A stretch of DNA of 40,314 nt from UBA11612 sp965228575 (GCA_965228575.1 CBDDHW010000002.1:1-40314); one strand, 5' to 3'; counted from the stretch's first letter, positions 1 through 8,878 are shown. Translations and numbers: made by a program. Notes: generated from the letters alone by a model not told the origin.

Positions 1-1
1 G

Positions 2-475
2 GGCGTCGATGGTGACAAACCTTTGCTCGATCTTCTTCGCGCAGGCGAGTTGGATGCGGTTTTAACGCCTTTCATGCCCGAAGGTTTTTTCGGCTCCGAG
101 TCTGAGTTTCGACCCGTTCTGGATGATATTGTCGCAGCCGAGGCGGCTTACTTCGAAACGTATGGCTTCGTGCCAGGCATTCACATGATGGCTGTAACCT
201 CAGACATCGTTAAACAAAACCCTTGGGTTCCAGGCGTGATCTGCGATCTTCTGGATAGGTCATGGGGTGTTTGGTCAGCGAAGCGAAAACGATATGCGGA
301 CACATCCCCTTGGCTTTTCGAGGAACATCTTCGTTCGGGACGCATCTTGCCAGAGGGCTGGCATTGTAGCGGTATTGAAAAAAATCGTGCGATGATCAGT
401 GCATTCATCGACACTGCGCACAATCAAAATTTGATTTCTACCCTCATCGCGCCGGAGGAGGTCTTCGCCAGTTGA
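2..475 (+). CDS. 4,5-dihydroxyphthalate decarboxylase-like protein, C-terminal part (5' end outside window)
   Basis: The frame is open to the left edge (it reads GVDGDKP before the first possible TTG start at 23), so this is the C-terminal part of a longer protein. Visible marks are GELDAVLTP, a YGFVPGIHMM segment, NPWV, and a C-terminal GIEKNR followed by an Asn-Gln-Asn-Leu stretch and EEVFAS. I recognise this pattern from 4,5-dihydroxyphthalate decarboxylases (Pht5 type), which have a periplasmic-binding-protein type 2 fold and may act as decarboxylases or as binding proteins. The stop is 39 bases before the YbeM-like gene, which suggests one operon with it and with the ABC importer. The true substrate is unknown; the family assignment is fairly sure, the reaction is not. 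Confidence 0.72.
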   Translation, partial: GVDGDKPLLDLLRAGELDAVLTPFMPEGFFGSESEFRPVLDDIVAAEAAYFETYGFVPGIHMMAVTSDIVKQNPWVPGVICDLLDRSWGVWSAKRKRYADTSPWLFEEHLRSGRILPEGWHCSGIEKNRAMISAFIDTAHNQNLISTLIAPEEVFAS

Positions 476-514
476 CGAACGGGAATACAACAACAGCTGC
501 AAGGGAAACTAACT

Positions 515-1306
515 ATGAAAGTCGCGCTTAGCCAGTTCGCCGTGTCGAAGGAATGGCAAGCAAACGCCGAGACGGCCACCGGTATCATGACGAAAGCAAA
601 GATAGCCGGATGCGACATGCTCGTCATGCCCGAGGGTATTCTCGCGCGTGATATTACGGATTTCGAAACCGTTTTTAAGGCAGCGCAAAAGCTTGACGGT
701 CCCTTTATGACGGCAATCCTTGCCGCGAGCGCGGGTTCGCAGATGACGATAATTTTCTGTCTCCATGTACCCATCGAGGGAGAAAAACGTGTACACAATG
801 TGCTCGTTGTGTTGCGCGACGGAAAGATCATCGCAACCTATAAAAAACTACACCTTTATGATGCGTTCGCCGTCCGGGAGTCGGATTTCGTCAGGCCCGG
901 AACGGAGATCCCCGACCTTATTGCTGTGGCAGGTCTCAAAGTGGGGCTCATGACTTGCTACGACGTTCGTTTCCCTGAACTGGCGCGCCATCTCGCTGTG
1001 GCTGGAGCTGATGTGCTTGTTTTACCCGCAGCGTGGGTCCGGGGTCCTGGAAAAGAACACCATTGGGAAACGTTCGCAACAGCACGGGCGCTGGAAAACA
1101 CCTGTTACATGGTGGCGGTCGGTGAGTGTGGACCCAGCAATATCGGTGCCAGTATGGTCGTTGATCCGCTCGGTGTGGTGACGCACAAGGCGGGCGATAC
1201 ACCAACAACCATTTTCGCGGAAATAGATCCAGCACGTATCGCTGATGCGCGCTCTACTTTGCCTGTACTGGCAAATCGCCGATTGATGCAACCGCAATTG
1301 GCCTAA
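515..1306 (+). CDS. ybeM: Carbon-nitrogen hydrolase, YbeM/Nit1 type (deaminated glutathione amidase-like)
   Basis: A 263 aa nitrilase-superfamily enzyme, the usual length for YbeM. The catalytic triad is visible as Glu40 (MPEG), Lys111 (YKKLHLYDAF) and Cys148 (MTCYDVRFPEL). Long stretches match Escherichia coli YbeM as I remember it, including LPAAWVRGPGKEHHW, CYMVAVGECG and the LPVLANRR ending. YbeM/Nit1 enzymes hydrolyse deaminated glutathione in the cytosol as metabolite repair. Here the gene sits between a dihydroxyphthalate decarboxylase-like gene and an amino acid ABC importer, so a different small amide or amino acid-derived substrate is possible. The ATG at 515 is preceded by an AAGGGAAA ribosome site. 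Confidence 0.88.
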   Translation: MKVALSQFAVSKEWQANAETATGIMTKAKIAGCDMLVMPEGILARDITDFETVFKAAQKLDGPFMTAILAASAGSQMTIIFCLHVPIEGEKRVHNVLVVLRDGKIIATYKKLHLYDAFAVRESDFVRPGTEIPDLIAVAGLKVGLMTCYDVRFPELARHLAVAGADVLVLPAAWVRGPGKEHHWETFATARALENTCYMVAVGECGPSNIGASMVVDPLGVVTHKAGDTPTTIFAEIDPARIADARSTLPVLANRRLMQPQLA

Positions 1307-1336
1307 TCGCGCTAACCAGAGAATTGAGAGGTAATT

Positions 1337-2227
1337 GTGTCAATCACTACTCTGAAACTAAGCAAAATTTTACTGTTTGCCAGTTTTTTTATAGCCGCTG
1401 CATTGGCGCAAGACGCCGCTATTCCGGCACAAAAATTCGACAGCGCTTTGAACGCCCAATTACCGGAAAAAATTCGTGAAAAAGGTTTTTTGACCGCCGT
1501 CAATGCAGGCTCATTCCCTCCTTATGATTTTGTTGAAAGCGCCGACAAAATTACTGGTGCTTCGGCGGATATGGCGGACGCCATTGGGGAAATTCTTGGA
1601 GTGGAAATCCGCCATGCCTCGGTTGCTGGACTGCCGGCATTGTTAAGCGGCATCGGTGCAGGCCGCTACGAGTTTGCCATGGGTCCGGTGGGTGATTTCG
1701 TTTCGCGCCGCAAGAGCAACGATTTTGTCGATTGGGTGCAGGAATATGTGGTTTTCGCGGTAAGAGCCGGCAATCCGACCGCTATCAACGGTTTGGAAAC
1801 GGCTTGCGGAAACCGAATTGCGGTCCAGGCGGGTGGTTCAGCGGAGCGGGTTATTAACGAACGAGCCGAGGAATGCGAATCCGAGGGCAAAGGGAGCATC
1901 TCGGTTCAAAGCTATGCGGATCAACCAACGTCAATTCTGGCGGTGCGGTCTGGTCGCGCCGACGCCTTCTTCTCATCGCAGGCGCCGCTCACTTATTTTG
2001 TGCAGCAGACTAATGGCGCGCTTGAACTAGCCGGGATTGGTCAAAGCAACGGCTTCAAAGATTTGTTTCAGGGCGCTGTTGTGCCAAGCGGGTCGCCTCT
2101 GGGTCCGATTCTTCTATCGGCAATACAGACGCTCCACGAGAACGGCACTTACGACACAATCATGAAAAAATGGGGGCTCGAAAACAATAAACTCGCCGAG
2201 CCAGGTATCAATCTATCAGACTGGTAA
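1337..2227 (+). CDS. Polar amino acid ABC transporter, periplasmic substrate-binding protein (SBP family 3)
   Basis: A 296 aa exported protein. The GTG start at 1337 follows GAGAGGT and gives a short Lys-containing N-terminus, a hydrophobic stretch (LLFASFFIAAALA) and cleavage near ALA-QDA. The mature part opens with the family 3 signature region (GFLTAVNAGSFPPYDF, GASADMADAIGEILG) and contains the second-lobe segment GRADAFFSS. The end (GTYDTIMKKWGL) is characteristic of SBP_bac_3 (PF00497). It should capture a polar or charged amino acid in the periplasm and deliver it to the permease that starts 5 bases after its stop. The ligand cannot be read from sequence. Confidence 0.9.
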   Translation: MSITTLKLSKILLFASFFIAAALAQDAAIPAQKFDSALNAQLPEKIREKGFLTAVNAGSFPPYDFVESADKITGASADMADAIGEILGVEIRHASVAGLPALLSGIGAGRYEFAMGPVGDFVSRRKSNDFVDWVQEYVVFAVRAGNPTAINGLETACGNRIAVQAGGSAERVINERAEECESEGKGSISVQSYADQPTSILAVRSGRADAFFSSQAPLTYFVQQTNGALELAGIGQSNGFKDLFQGAVVPSGSPLGPILLSAIQTLHENGTYDTIMKKWGLENNKLAEPGINLSDW

Positions 2228-2232
2228 GTTTC

Positions 2233-3168
2233 ATGAATACTACAGAAAACACGTCACGAACGTCCGTCGATTCGGCTGATTCGTTGTCTGCCCCTTGGAA
2301 TGTTGTCAACGCCCACAAACCTCTCTCGATTGGGAGAATTGTATTGTGGCTTATTCTTGGGTGGATCGTTCTCGAATTCGTGGTGCTGTTCAGTCAGAAT
2401 CAGAATTTCGGGTGGTCGACAGTTGGCGAATATCTTTTTCATGAAAATATTATTGACGGGTTGAGTGTAACGCTCGGCCTCAGCGTCGTGTCGATGGTGC
2501 TTGGCATTTTATTTGGCTTGATAGTCGCGCTGATGCGTATGTCGACAGACCGGTTGCTCTCAAGCTTCGCCGCCGCATTCCTTTGGTTTTTTCGCGCGGT
2601 GCCGCTCCTTGTTCAATTGATCTTTTGGTACAATCTCTCCGCTCTATTTCCAGAGGTGACAATTTCTATCCCGTTTGGGCCGGAGCTGGGGTCATGGGAG
2701 ACTAACAGCCTGATTTCGCCCCTTACCGCAGCGGTCATTGGGTTGGCCCTGCACGAGGCCGCTTACATGGCTGAGATCATTCGAGGTGGCCTGCTTTCGG
2801 TTGACCGTGGTCAGGTCGAAGCGGCGCAGGCATTTGGCATGTCCCGCGCAAGAGCCCTGCGTCGAGTTATCCTGCCACAAGCAATGCGTTCCATCGTGCC
2901 GCCCTCGGGCAATCAGTTCATCTCGATGGTGAAGGCGACGTCGTTGGTCAGCGTTATTGCGATGTCGGATTTACTTTACTCGGTTCAAGCAATTTACAAT
3001 CGGACGTTCGAAATTATCCCGCTGCTGTTGGTCGCTGTGGCGTGGTATCTCTTCATTGTTTCCATTTTAAATATTGGTCAGGAATTCCTTGAGCGGCATT
3101 TTGGCCGAAGTGACCGCGACACTACCGCTGGCGTCGTCAAGTCTAAGGAGGCAGTGAGCCGTACATGA
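2233..3168 (+). CDS. Polar amino acid ABC transporter, permease (HisM/GlnP family)
   Basis: A 311 aa inner-membrane protein with hydrophobic segments near residues 34-53, 78-100, 112-137, 164-180 and 262-280. The EAA loop that docks on the ATPase is at about 197-218 (EAAQAFGMSRARALRR...LPQA). The N-terminal 30 residues are hydrophilic and rich in Ser/Thr, longer than in most relatives. Only one permease gene is present, so the channel would be a homodimer unless a partner is encoded elsewhere. The downstream ATPase start overlaps this stop by four bases (ATGA), indicating translational coupling. Confidence 0.92.
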   Translation: MNTTENTSRTSVDSADSLSAPWNVVNAHKPLSIGRIVLWLILGWIVLEFVVLFSQNQNFGWSTVGEYLFHENIIDGLSVTLGLSVVSMVLGILFGLIVALMRMSTDRLLSSFAAAFLWFFRAVPLLVQLIFWYNLSALFPEVTISIPFGPELGSWETNSLISPLTAAVIGLALHEAAYMAEIIRGGLLSVDRGQVEAAQAFGMSRARALRRVILPQAMRSIVPPSGNQFISMVKATSLVSVIAMSDLLYSVQAIYNRTFEIIPLLLVAVAWYLFIVSILNIGQEFLERHFGRSDRDTTAGVVKSKEAVSRT

Positions 3169-3938
3169 ACTCCTCAGAACCCATCGTCCGCGCTATGGAT
3201 GTCCATAAATCTTTCGGCAGCAACAAGGTTCTTAACGGGATTAGCATCGACGTTTTCACCGGTGAGGTCGTAACAGTTCTCGGACCGTCCGGCTCGGGCA
3301 AGTCCACTTTCTTGCGATGCATCAATTTTTTGGAAGAAATCGACAGCGGAGCAATCTTCGTTGACGGCGAGCAAATCGGGTTCGTTCTTCGTGAGGGTAA
3401 ACTCCGTAGCCTTTCCGATGGAGCTGTAAGACGGCAGCGCCAAAAAATCGGCATGGTGTTTCAGCAGTTCAACCTTTTCCCTCATATGACGGCGCTAGAA
3501 AACGTGATCGAAGCGCCAATCGGCATCCACGGTCGCAAAGAAACCGAAGTGCGCGAAGAGGCAATGGAGTTACTTCGGAGGATCGGCTTGGCGGACAAAG
3601 CAAAGGCCTACCCGCGCCAACTTTCAGGCGGTCAGCAACAACGAGTCGCTATTGCGCGCGCTCTGGCCATCAAACCGCGTTTATTACTTTTTGATGAGCC
3701 CACATCAGCGTTGGATCCGGAGCTTGTTGGCGAAGTGCTTTCGACAATGCGTGATCTTGCTGAAGGAGGCCTCACGATGCTCGTGGTCACTCACGAGATA
3801 GGATTTGCAAGAGATGCGGCTCATCGCGTGGTGTTCATGGATAATGGCGTTGTCGTAGAAGAAGGAAAACCAGAGGAGGTGCTGAGTAACCCGCAGCACA
3901 ATCGCACGCGCCAATTCCTAAATCGCTTTATCCGGTAA
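3165..3938 (+). CDS. Polar amino acid ABC transporter, ATP-binding protein (GlnQ/HisP family)
   Basis: A 257 aa ABC ATPase with all motifs intact: Walker A GPSGSGKST at 40-48, Q-loop Gln100, signature LSGGQ at 153-157, Walker B LLLFDE at 173-178 and switch His210. The insertion around residues 72-92 (between GFVL and the RRQRQKIGMVFQ segment) is typical of the HisP-like subgroup of amino acid importers. It energises the permease encoded just upstream from the cytoplasmic face. No clear terminator follows; the next gene begins about 200 bases downstream. Confidence 0.95.
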   Translation: MNSSEPIVRAMDVHKSFGSNKVLNGISIDVFTGEVVTVLGPSGSGKSTFLRCINFLEEIDSGAIFVDGEQIGFVLREGKLRSLSDGAVRRQRQKIGMVFQQFNLFPHMTALENVIEAPIGIHGRKETEVREEAMELLRRIGLADKAKAYPRQLSGGQQQRVAIARALAIKPRLLLFDEPTSALDPELVGEVLSTMRDLAEGGLTMLVVTHEIGFARDAAHRVVFMDNGVVVEEGKPEEVLSNPQHNRTRQFLNRFIR

Positions 3939-4134
3939 CGGGAGATCGGCACATAATTAAATAGAGGCGCAAACTCAATAAGTTAGAGTCCCCGTGCTAC
4001 TAAACGAAGGGTAATTTTCGAGGCAGCGGCGACTATGGAATCTCAGTCTGTGACGCAATGGCTCGATGCCTACCAAGATTTATGCTAAATTTCCCACTTG
4101 TACTTTCGTTTGATTAAATGGGGATGCTCCGGCG

Positions 4135-4650
4135 ATGCGCATTCATCACATAGCACTTTTCTTTATATTCTTTTTCGTGTGGTCGAACACTGCTGTCGCA
4201 AAGGTTGAACTGAGGTTTATTGATCCTTTGACCTATACCGACGGTACATTGAGAGACTTCAATTCCGGAAAATCTCGCGAGGAGACTTACAATGCCTTGC
4301 ATAAAGTTTTCGAAAGATTGGCTGAGCGACACCTGGATGATGATCAAACTCTAGTAATCGTTTTAACCGAGTTAGATTTGGCTGGCGAGTTCGAACCCTG
4401 GCGCACCAATCTCCGCGATGTACGATTCATGCGCAATGTTACTTGGCCAAGTATGGAGTTTACTTACGCGGTGTATGAACACGGCGACACCGTAATGTCT
4501 GGGACCGCTAACCTTAGAGACATGAATTATCTGAGAGGAAGCCGACGCTACTCCGGAGGGAAGCGTATGGATTACGAACGTCGAATGCTATCCGAGTGGT
4601 TTTCCGAAACATTTAGTAAATTTGAGACCGCGCAGGCCGGTATCAATTGA
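4135..4650 (+). CDS. Exported DUF3016 protein
   Basis: A 171 aa protein with a Sec signal peptide (hydrophobic residues about 6-22, cleavage near TAVA-KVE). The mature chain starts VELRFIDPLTYTD, then has a TLVIVLTELDLAGEFEPW segment, a DVRFMRNVTWPSMEFTY strand and a late GTANLRDMNYL. This order matches the DUF3016 family (exported, unknown function, mostly gammaproteobacterial in my experience). It stands alone, about 196 bases after the ABC operon and 171 bases before the tyrosine catabolism genes, with no obvious functional link to either. Confidence 0.8.
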   Translation: MRIHHIALFFIFFFVWSNTAVAKVELRFIDPLTYTDGTLRDFNSGKSREETYNALHKVFERLAERHLDDDQTLVIVLTELDLAGEFEPWRTNLRDVRFMRNVTWPSMEFTYAVYEHGDTVMSGTANLRDMNYLRGSRRYSGGKRMDYERRMLSEWFSETFSKFETAQAGIN

Positions 4651-4821
4651 GCTCGTCCTATTGAGTTAAGTGCGGGCTCTAACTCACTGACGATATTTCT
4701 TTTGACCTCAAAGCTAAAACCCAAGTAGCGGGCTTGTGCCTCTATTTATGCTCTTGCTCGATCCGCCCGTATATAGTAACAAATGAAACTAATTAGACGC
4801 TAACAGAGCGTGGGTGCCGCA

Positions 4822-5898
4822 ATGCCAGATATTCACGAAAATCCGATAGGAACTGACGGCTTTGAATTCGTGGAATTTACCAGTCCAGATCCTGATCGCC
4901 TGGTTGCCCAAATAGAGTCCTTAGGCTTTGTGGTCGTCGCACGTCATCGATCCAAGAACGTTATTCGCTTGAAGCAAGGCGACATAAACTTCTTGGTCAA
5001 CATGGAGCCCGAGGGCCAACCTGCTGGGTTTCGCGATGCTCACGGGCCTAGCGCAAATGGTATGGCATTTCGGGTTAAAGATGCTGCGCGGGCGATGGAT
5101 GAAGCTGTCAAACGAGGTGCGAAGCCCGTAGATATGCCGATCGGGCCTATGGAGTTGGACATCCCCTGTATCGAAGGGATTGGCGGTGCGTACATCTATC
5201 TTGTTGATCGGTATGGGGCGCAATCAATCTACGACGTCGATTTTCGTCCGATTGAAGGCGTCAGTGAAATCGAAAGCTCTGTGGGTCTAAAATATATCGA
5301 TCACCTCACACACAATGTTAAGCGAGGGAATCTCGCGAAGTGGGCGGATTATTATGAACGCATATTTAATTTTCGAGAAATTCGGTACTTCGACATCGAG
5401 GGTAAAGTCACAGGGCTCGTTTCCAAGGCGATGACCAGCCCCTGCGGTAAAATTAGAATTCCACTGAACGAGAGTAAGGGCGAAGACGAAAAACTGGATC
5501 AAATTGAAGAGTATCTTCAACGATACGGCGGCGAGGGGATACAACACATCGCGTTGGGGAGCGAAGATCTGTATGCGACGGTTGATTGCTTAAAGGCGCG
5601 TGGCGTTGAACTCCAATCTACGCCCGAAACCTACTTCGATCTTTTAGATAAACGGTTGCCGGGCCACGGTGAACCTCTCGAAGAGCTTCGAAAAAGGAGT
5701 ATTCTCGTTGATGGTGGTCCGACGGAGGGGCAAGGCTTGCTATTGCAAATATTCTCTAAGGATATGGTTGGACCGATTTTCTTCGAGTTCATACAACGAA
5801 AAGGAAACGAGGGCTTTGGTGAAGGTAATTTTACAGCACTTTTTGAGTCTATTGAATTGGATCAGATTCAACGTGGTGTTTTGCCGGGAACCAAATAG
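4822..5898 (+). CDS. hpd: 4-hydroxyphenylpyruvate dioxygenase
   Basis: A 358 aa enzyme converting 4-hydroxyphenylpyruvate to homogentisate, the second step of tyrosine degradation. I chose ATG 4822 because the resulting start (MPDIHENPIGTDGFEF) matches bacterial family members; an in-frame GTG at 4810 would add four residues. Iron ligands appear as His161 (IDHLTHN), His242 (IQHIALG) and Glu322 (FFEFIQR), the spacing expected for the two-VOC-domain fold. The C-terminal helix (GFGEGNFTALFESIELDQ) is also typical. It is the first gene of a run continuing into VOC, fumarylacetoacetate hydrolase and MarR genes. Confidence 0.95.
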   Translation: MPDIHENPIGTDGFEFVEFTSPDPDRLVAQIESLGFVVVARHRSKNVIRLKQGDINFLVNMEPEGQPAGFRDAHGPSANGMAFRVKDAARAMDEAVKRGAKPVDMPIGPMELDIPCIEGIGGAYIYLVDRYGAQSIYDVDFRPIEGVSEIESSVGLKYIDHLTHNVKRGNLAKWADYYERIFNFREIRYFDIEGKVTGLVSKAMTSPCGKIRIPLNESKGEDEKLDQIEEYLQRYGGEGIQHIALGSEDLYATVDCLKARGVELQSTPETYFDLLDKRLPGHGEPLEELRKRSILVDGGPTEGQGLLLQIFSKDMVGPIFFEFIQRKGNEGFGEGNFTALFESIELDQIQRGVLPGTK

Positions 5899-5919
5899 GC
5901 CGATGTGGGAGACATAGAC

Positions 5920-6465
5920 ATGGCAGTTCTCCAAGGCGTTCATCATGTCGCGTATAGATGCGTAAATGCGAAGGAGACGGTTTCGTTTTATCAAGATGTT
6001 TTAGGAATGGAATTTACCCTCGCGTTTGCCGAAGAACACGTGCCATCAACAGGGGCATACGATCCCTATATTCATGTGTTTCTTGATGCTGGAGCGGGCA
6101 ATGTATTGGCTTTCTTCGAGCTCCCCGGGCACCCACCGATGGGGCGCGATACCAACACTCCAGAGTGGGTCCAGCACATCGCGTTCAAGGTCGAGAGTAT
6201 GAAGGTGCTATTGAAGGCGAAGGCGCGTGTTCAAGAACGCGGTATAGATGTGATCGGGCCTACGGACCATGGGATTTTTAAGTCAATTTACTTCTTTGAT
6301 CCGAATGGGCACCGGTTGGAATTGGCCGTAGACACTGGCTCTGATGAGGAACTGACCAAACTCAAGACGTTAGCGCCACTTATGCTCGACGAATGGGATC
6401 AAACCGGCAAGGTGCCAGAACACGCGAGGTGGCTCCATGAAAAGGCGCGTGCTGATCAGGACTGA
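5920..6465 (+). CDS. VOC-fold metalloprotein (glyoxalase/extradiol dioxygenase superfamily)
   Basis: A 181 aa single-domain VOC protein. ATG 5920 is preferred over the in-frame GTG 5905 because GGGAGA lies about eight bases before it. Possible metal ligands are His9 (VHHVAYR), Glu67 (AFFEL), His86 (VQHIAFK) and Glu134 (HRLELA), an H-E-H-E arrangement like glyoxalase I; extradiol dioxygenases use two His and one Glu from the same positions. It lies exactly where homogentisate 1,2-dioxygenase would be expected in such a cluster, between 4-hydroxyphenylpyruvate dioxygenase and fumarylacetoacetate hydrolase. Its role in homogentisate breakdown is an inference from position. Confidence 0.82.
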   Translation: MAVLQGVHHVAYRCVNAKETVSFYQDVLGMEFTLAFAEEHVPSTGAYDPYIHVFLDAGAGNVLAFFELPGHPPMGRDTNTPEWVQHIAFKVESMKVLLKAKARVQERGIDVIGPTDHGIFKSIYFFDPNGHRLELAVDTGSDEELTKLKTLAPLMLDEWDQTGKVPEHARWLHEKARADQD

Positions 6466-6521
6466 GCCGAGTTAGCGATTGAGTACAGGCAAGCTACCGC
6501 AAAACAAATCAGGTATATCGT

Positions 6522-7526
6522 ATGAAATTGGCTTCGCTAAAGAGTGGACGGGACGGCAAATTGGTCGTCGTCTCCAGTGATCTTCACCGTCAAGCTGACA
6601 CAGCAGATATTGCCCCGAGCTTGCAAAGAGCCCTCGAGAACTGGGATGAAGTCGCGCCCAGACTAGAAGAGCTTTCCGGAAAGCTTTCGGCTGGCGAAAT
6701 AAAGGCGCGTGATTTCGATGCTGCGGATTGTAGCGCCCCCCTTCCGCGTGCATATCAGTGGATTGATGGATCAGCGTATGTGAATCATGTCGAGCTTGTG
6801 CGCAAAGCGCGCGGGGCAACCTTGCCGGAGAGTTTCTGGACCGATCCGTTGGTTTACCAAGGTGGGTCCGATACCTTCCTCGGTTCATGTGATCCAATTT
6901 TACTGGGATCTGAAGATTGGGGGTGTGATTGCGAGGCGGAAGTTGCTGTTATTGTCGACGACGTGCCACTTGGCGTTGATGTCGACGACGCGCACCAGCA
7001 CATTAAGCTTGTATTGCTTGTAAACGATGTGAGTCTGCGGAATTTGATTCCAGCGGAATTGGCGAAAGGATTTGGCTTTTTTCAGTCCAAGCCATCATCT
7101 GCCTTTTCGCCTGTCGCCGTAACACCGAATGATTTGGGTGAGGCATGGCAGGACGGAAAGCTTCATCTGCCTTTGCTGACCGAAATTAATGGTGAGCTGT
7201 TGGGAAAGCCCAATGCAGGCGTTGATATGACCTTTAACTTCGCACAGCTCATTGCTCATGCAGCCAAAACAAGAGCATTAAGTGCAGGGACCATAGTCGG
7301 GTCGGGAACCGTATCCAATCGAGATTCCGATGGATCTCCGGGGCATCCGGTAAAAGACGGTGGCGTTGGATACTCTTGCCTCGCTGAACTGCGGTCCGTA
7401 GAGACGATCCGAGGCGGCAAAGCTCAGACACCTTTTTTGCGGTACGGGGATCGTGTCAAAATTGAAATGAAGGATGCGAAAGGGCATTCGATTTTTGGCG
7501 CTATTGATCAAACTGTTAGCAAATGA
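6522..7526 (+). CDS. fahA: Fumarylacetoacetate hydrolase family protein
   Basis: A 334 aa FAH-family enzyme of the longer bacterial type. Likely metal and catalytic residues are Asp82 and His89 (IDGSAYVNH), Glu138 and Glu140 (DCEAEVAV) and Asp169 (VNDVSLRN). The C-terminal part has the GTIVGSGTVSNRD and RYGDRVKIEM blocks of the family. In this neighbourhood the best reading is hydrolysis of fumarylacetoacetate to fumarate and acetoacetate, the last step of the homogentisate pathway; FAH-fold enzymes also act on other beta-diketones. Its stop overlaps the start of the MarR gene by four bases, so the regulator is co-translated. Confidence 0.88.
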   Translation: MKLASLKSGRDGKLVVVSSDLHRQADTADIAPSLQRALENWDEVAPRLEELSGKLSAGEIKARDFDAADCSAPLPRAYQWIDGSAYVNHVELVRKARGATLPESFWTDPLVYQGGSDTFLGSCDPILLGSEDWGCDCEAEVAVIVDDVPLGVDVDDAHQHIKLVLLVNDVSLRNLIPAELAKGFGFFQSKPSSAFSPVAVTPNDLGEAWQDGKLHLPLLTEINGELLGKPNAGVDMTFNFAQLIAHAAKTRALSAGTIVGSGTVSNRDSDGSPGHPVKDGGVGYSCLAELRSVETIRGGKAQTPFLRYGDRVKIEMKDAKGHSIFGAIDQTVSK

Positions 7527-8035
7527 CAACCAAGAGTAAGACGCTGCGCTTGCGTGATTTCATGCCCTATCGCCTTTCCGTGGCGGCGAATGCAGTTAGC
7601 CGCGTTATCGCAACAACCTACGAAGATCAATTTGGGCTTTCGAGACATGAGTGGCGGCTCATTGCTGTTTTGCATGAACACAAAATAGCGACGCAGCAAG
7701 ATTTGGTTGCGTTAACCCAAATGGATAAAATCGCCGTTAGCCGAGCCGCGCGAGCATTGTCCAAAAAGGGGCTGATGATACGTACGCCGTGTACGGAAGA
7801 CGGGCGAGCATGGAAATTGAAGTTGTCAGCAAAGGGCCTGGCTACCCACAAGGCTATTGCTCCTACTGCTAAGGCGTTAGAGCGTCGTATTCTTTCTACC
7901 CTCTCAAAGACCGAGGGTGAATTGCTGAACGATATATTGATGAAGCTGTCAGCTTCGGCGGCGCAGTTGATCAAAGACGATATTCTGATCAATCAAGTTC
8001 GATCATCAACGCGAGCAAGGCGTAAATCGAAGTAA
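7523..8035 (+). CDS. MarR family transcriptional regulator
   Basis: A 170 aa winged-helix protein. The helix-turn-helix is at about residues 55-85 (ATQQDLVALTQMDKIAVSRA) and the wing is marked by EDGRAWKLKLSAKG, as in MarR. Long helices at both ends fit the dimer interface of the family. It overlaps the fumarylacetoacetate hydrolase stop and converges with maiA, so it probably controls the homogentisate genes in response to an aromatic intermediate. This assignment of target is inferred from position; no operator was identified with confidence. Confidence 0.9.
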   Translation: MTTKSKTLRLRDFMPYRLSVAANAVSRVIATTYEDQFGLSRHEWRLIAVLHEHKIATQQDLVALTQMDKIAVSRAARALSKKGLMIRTPCTEDGRAWKLKLSAKGLATHKAIAPTAKALERRILSTLSKTEGELLNDILMKLSASAAQLIKDDILINQVRSSTRARRKSK

Positions 8036-8088
8036 ATTCTTAAGTCGCAAGCGCTCGCCGTCACCGTCGAGAGTCCGTTCGGGTATAG

Positions 8089-8739
8089 TTATAGACCTTC
8101 GTTTTCAGATTTTACTCGGTCTGGATGTGCCTGAATAAATGCCGCATGTTTTGTTGCTTCTTGATCAACGCGTACCAAACACGGGAACGCGTCGAGGTCG
8201 ACGTTATACCGCCGCGCATTATACATTTGCGGAACTAGACAAATATCGGCAAGCGACGGGAGATCGCTAAAAGCGAAACGTGTTTTTGGTCGAGTCTTAA
8301 GCTTTCCCTCGAGAGCTTCAAAACCACTGGTTATCCAATGCGTGTACCATCCTTTTATGTCCGCTTCATTTGCCCGGAAATCGGATTGGAGCCGGGTAAG
8401 AACCGAAAGGTTGTTGAGGGGGTGAATGTCGCTGGCAATTAGATGTGCGAAGGAGCGGATTTGTGCGCGTTCCCAAGACGTAGTCGGTAGAAAAGGTGGG
8501 TCAGGATAAGTTTCGTCCAGCCACTCAAGGATCGCTAATGATTGAGTCAGAATACCCTGTTCATTGCTTAAAGACGGAACGCGTCCTTGAGAATTGATAT
8601 ATCGATAGGCCTCACTCAGATTCTCGTTCCGACCTGGCTTCAAGTCTATTTGCATCGAATGAAATTCTGTAGACTTTAAGTGAAACCCTATTCGTACACG
8701 ATACGCTGCTGACGAGCGCCAATAGTCATACAATATCAT
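8089..8739 (-). CDS. maiA: Maleylacetoacetate isomerase (zeta-class glutathione transferase)
   Basis: A 216 aa glutathione S-transferase of zeta class, encoded convergently with the MarR gene. The N-terminal active-site motif is SSAAYRVR (Ser9-Ser10), followed by QGRVPSL and TQSLAILEWLDE, which contact glutathione. The C-terminal helical domain has the zeta-type segment ADICLVPQMYNARRY. It isomerises maleylacetoacetate to fumarylacetoacetate in the cytosol and supplies the substrate for the neighbouring FAH enzyme. Its presence supports reading the cluster as a maleylacetoacetate-forming homogentisate route even though the ring-cleavage dioxygenase is not in the window. Confidence 0.93.
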   Translation of the reverse strand: MILYDYWRSSAAYRVRIGFHLKSTEFHSMQIDLKPGRNENLSEAYRYINSQGRVPSLSNEQGILTQSLAILEWLDETYPDPPFLPTTSWERAQIRSFAHLIASDIHPLNNLSVLTRLQSDFRANEADIKGWYTHWITSGFEALEGKLKTRPKTRFAFSDLPSLADICLVPQMYNARRYNVDLDAFPCLVRVDQEATKHAAFIQAHPDRVKSENEGL

Positions 8740-8878
8740 TTTTAAACTAGCTTTCGAGCTTCGAGTAAATGCGCGGGGTTTTTGGTTTCAAACGCATTCC
8801 ATATTAGTAACAAAAGATACTAATGGCGCTTTTTCACGAAAGCAAATTTAGGTCTTGAATATTAAAAACACATCGAAA

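Noticed and set aside
4663..4685. Possible terminator after the DUF3016 gene (GAGTTA ... TAACTC)
   Set aside because: Six-pair stem with a 12-base loop and no T run.
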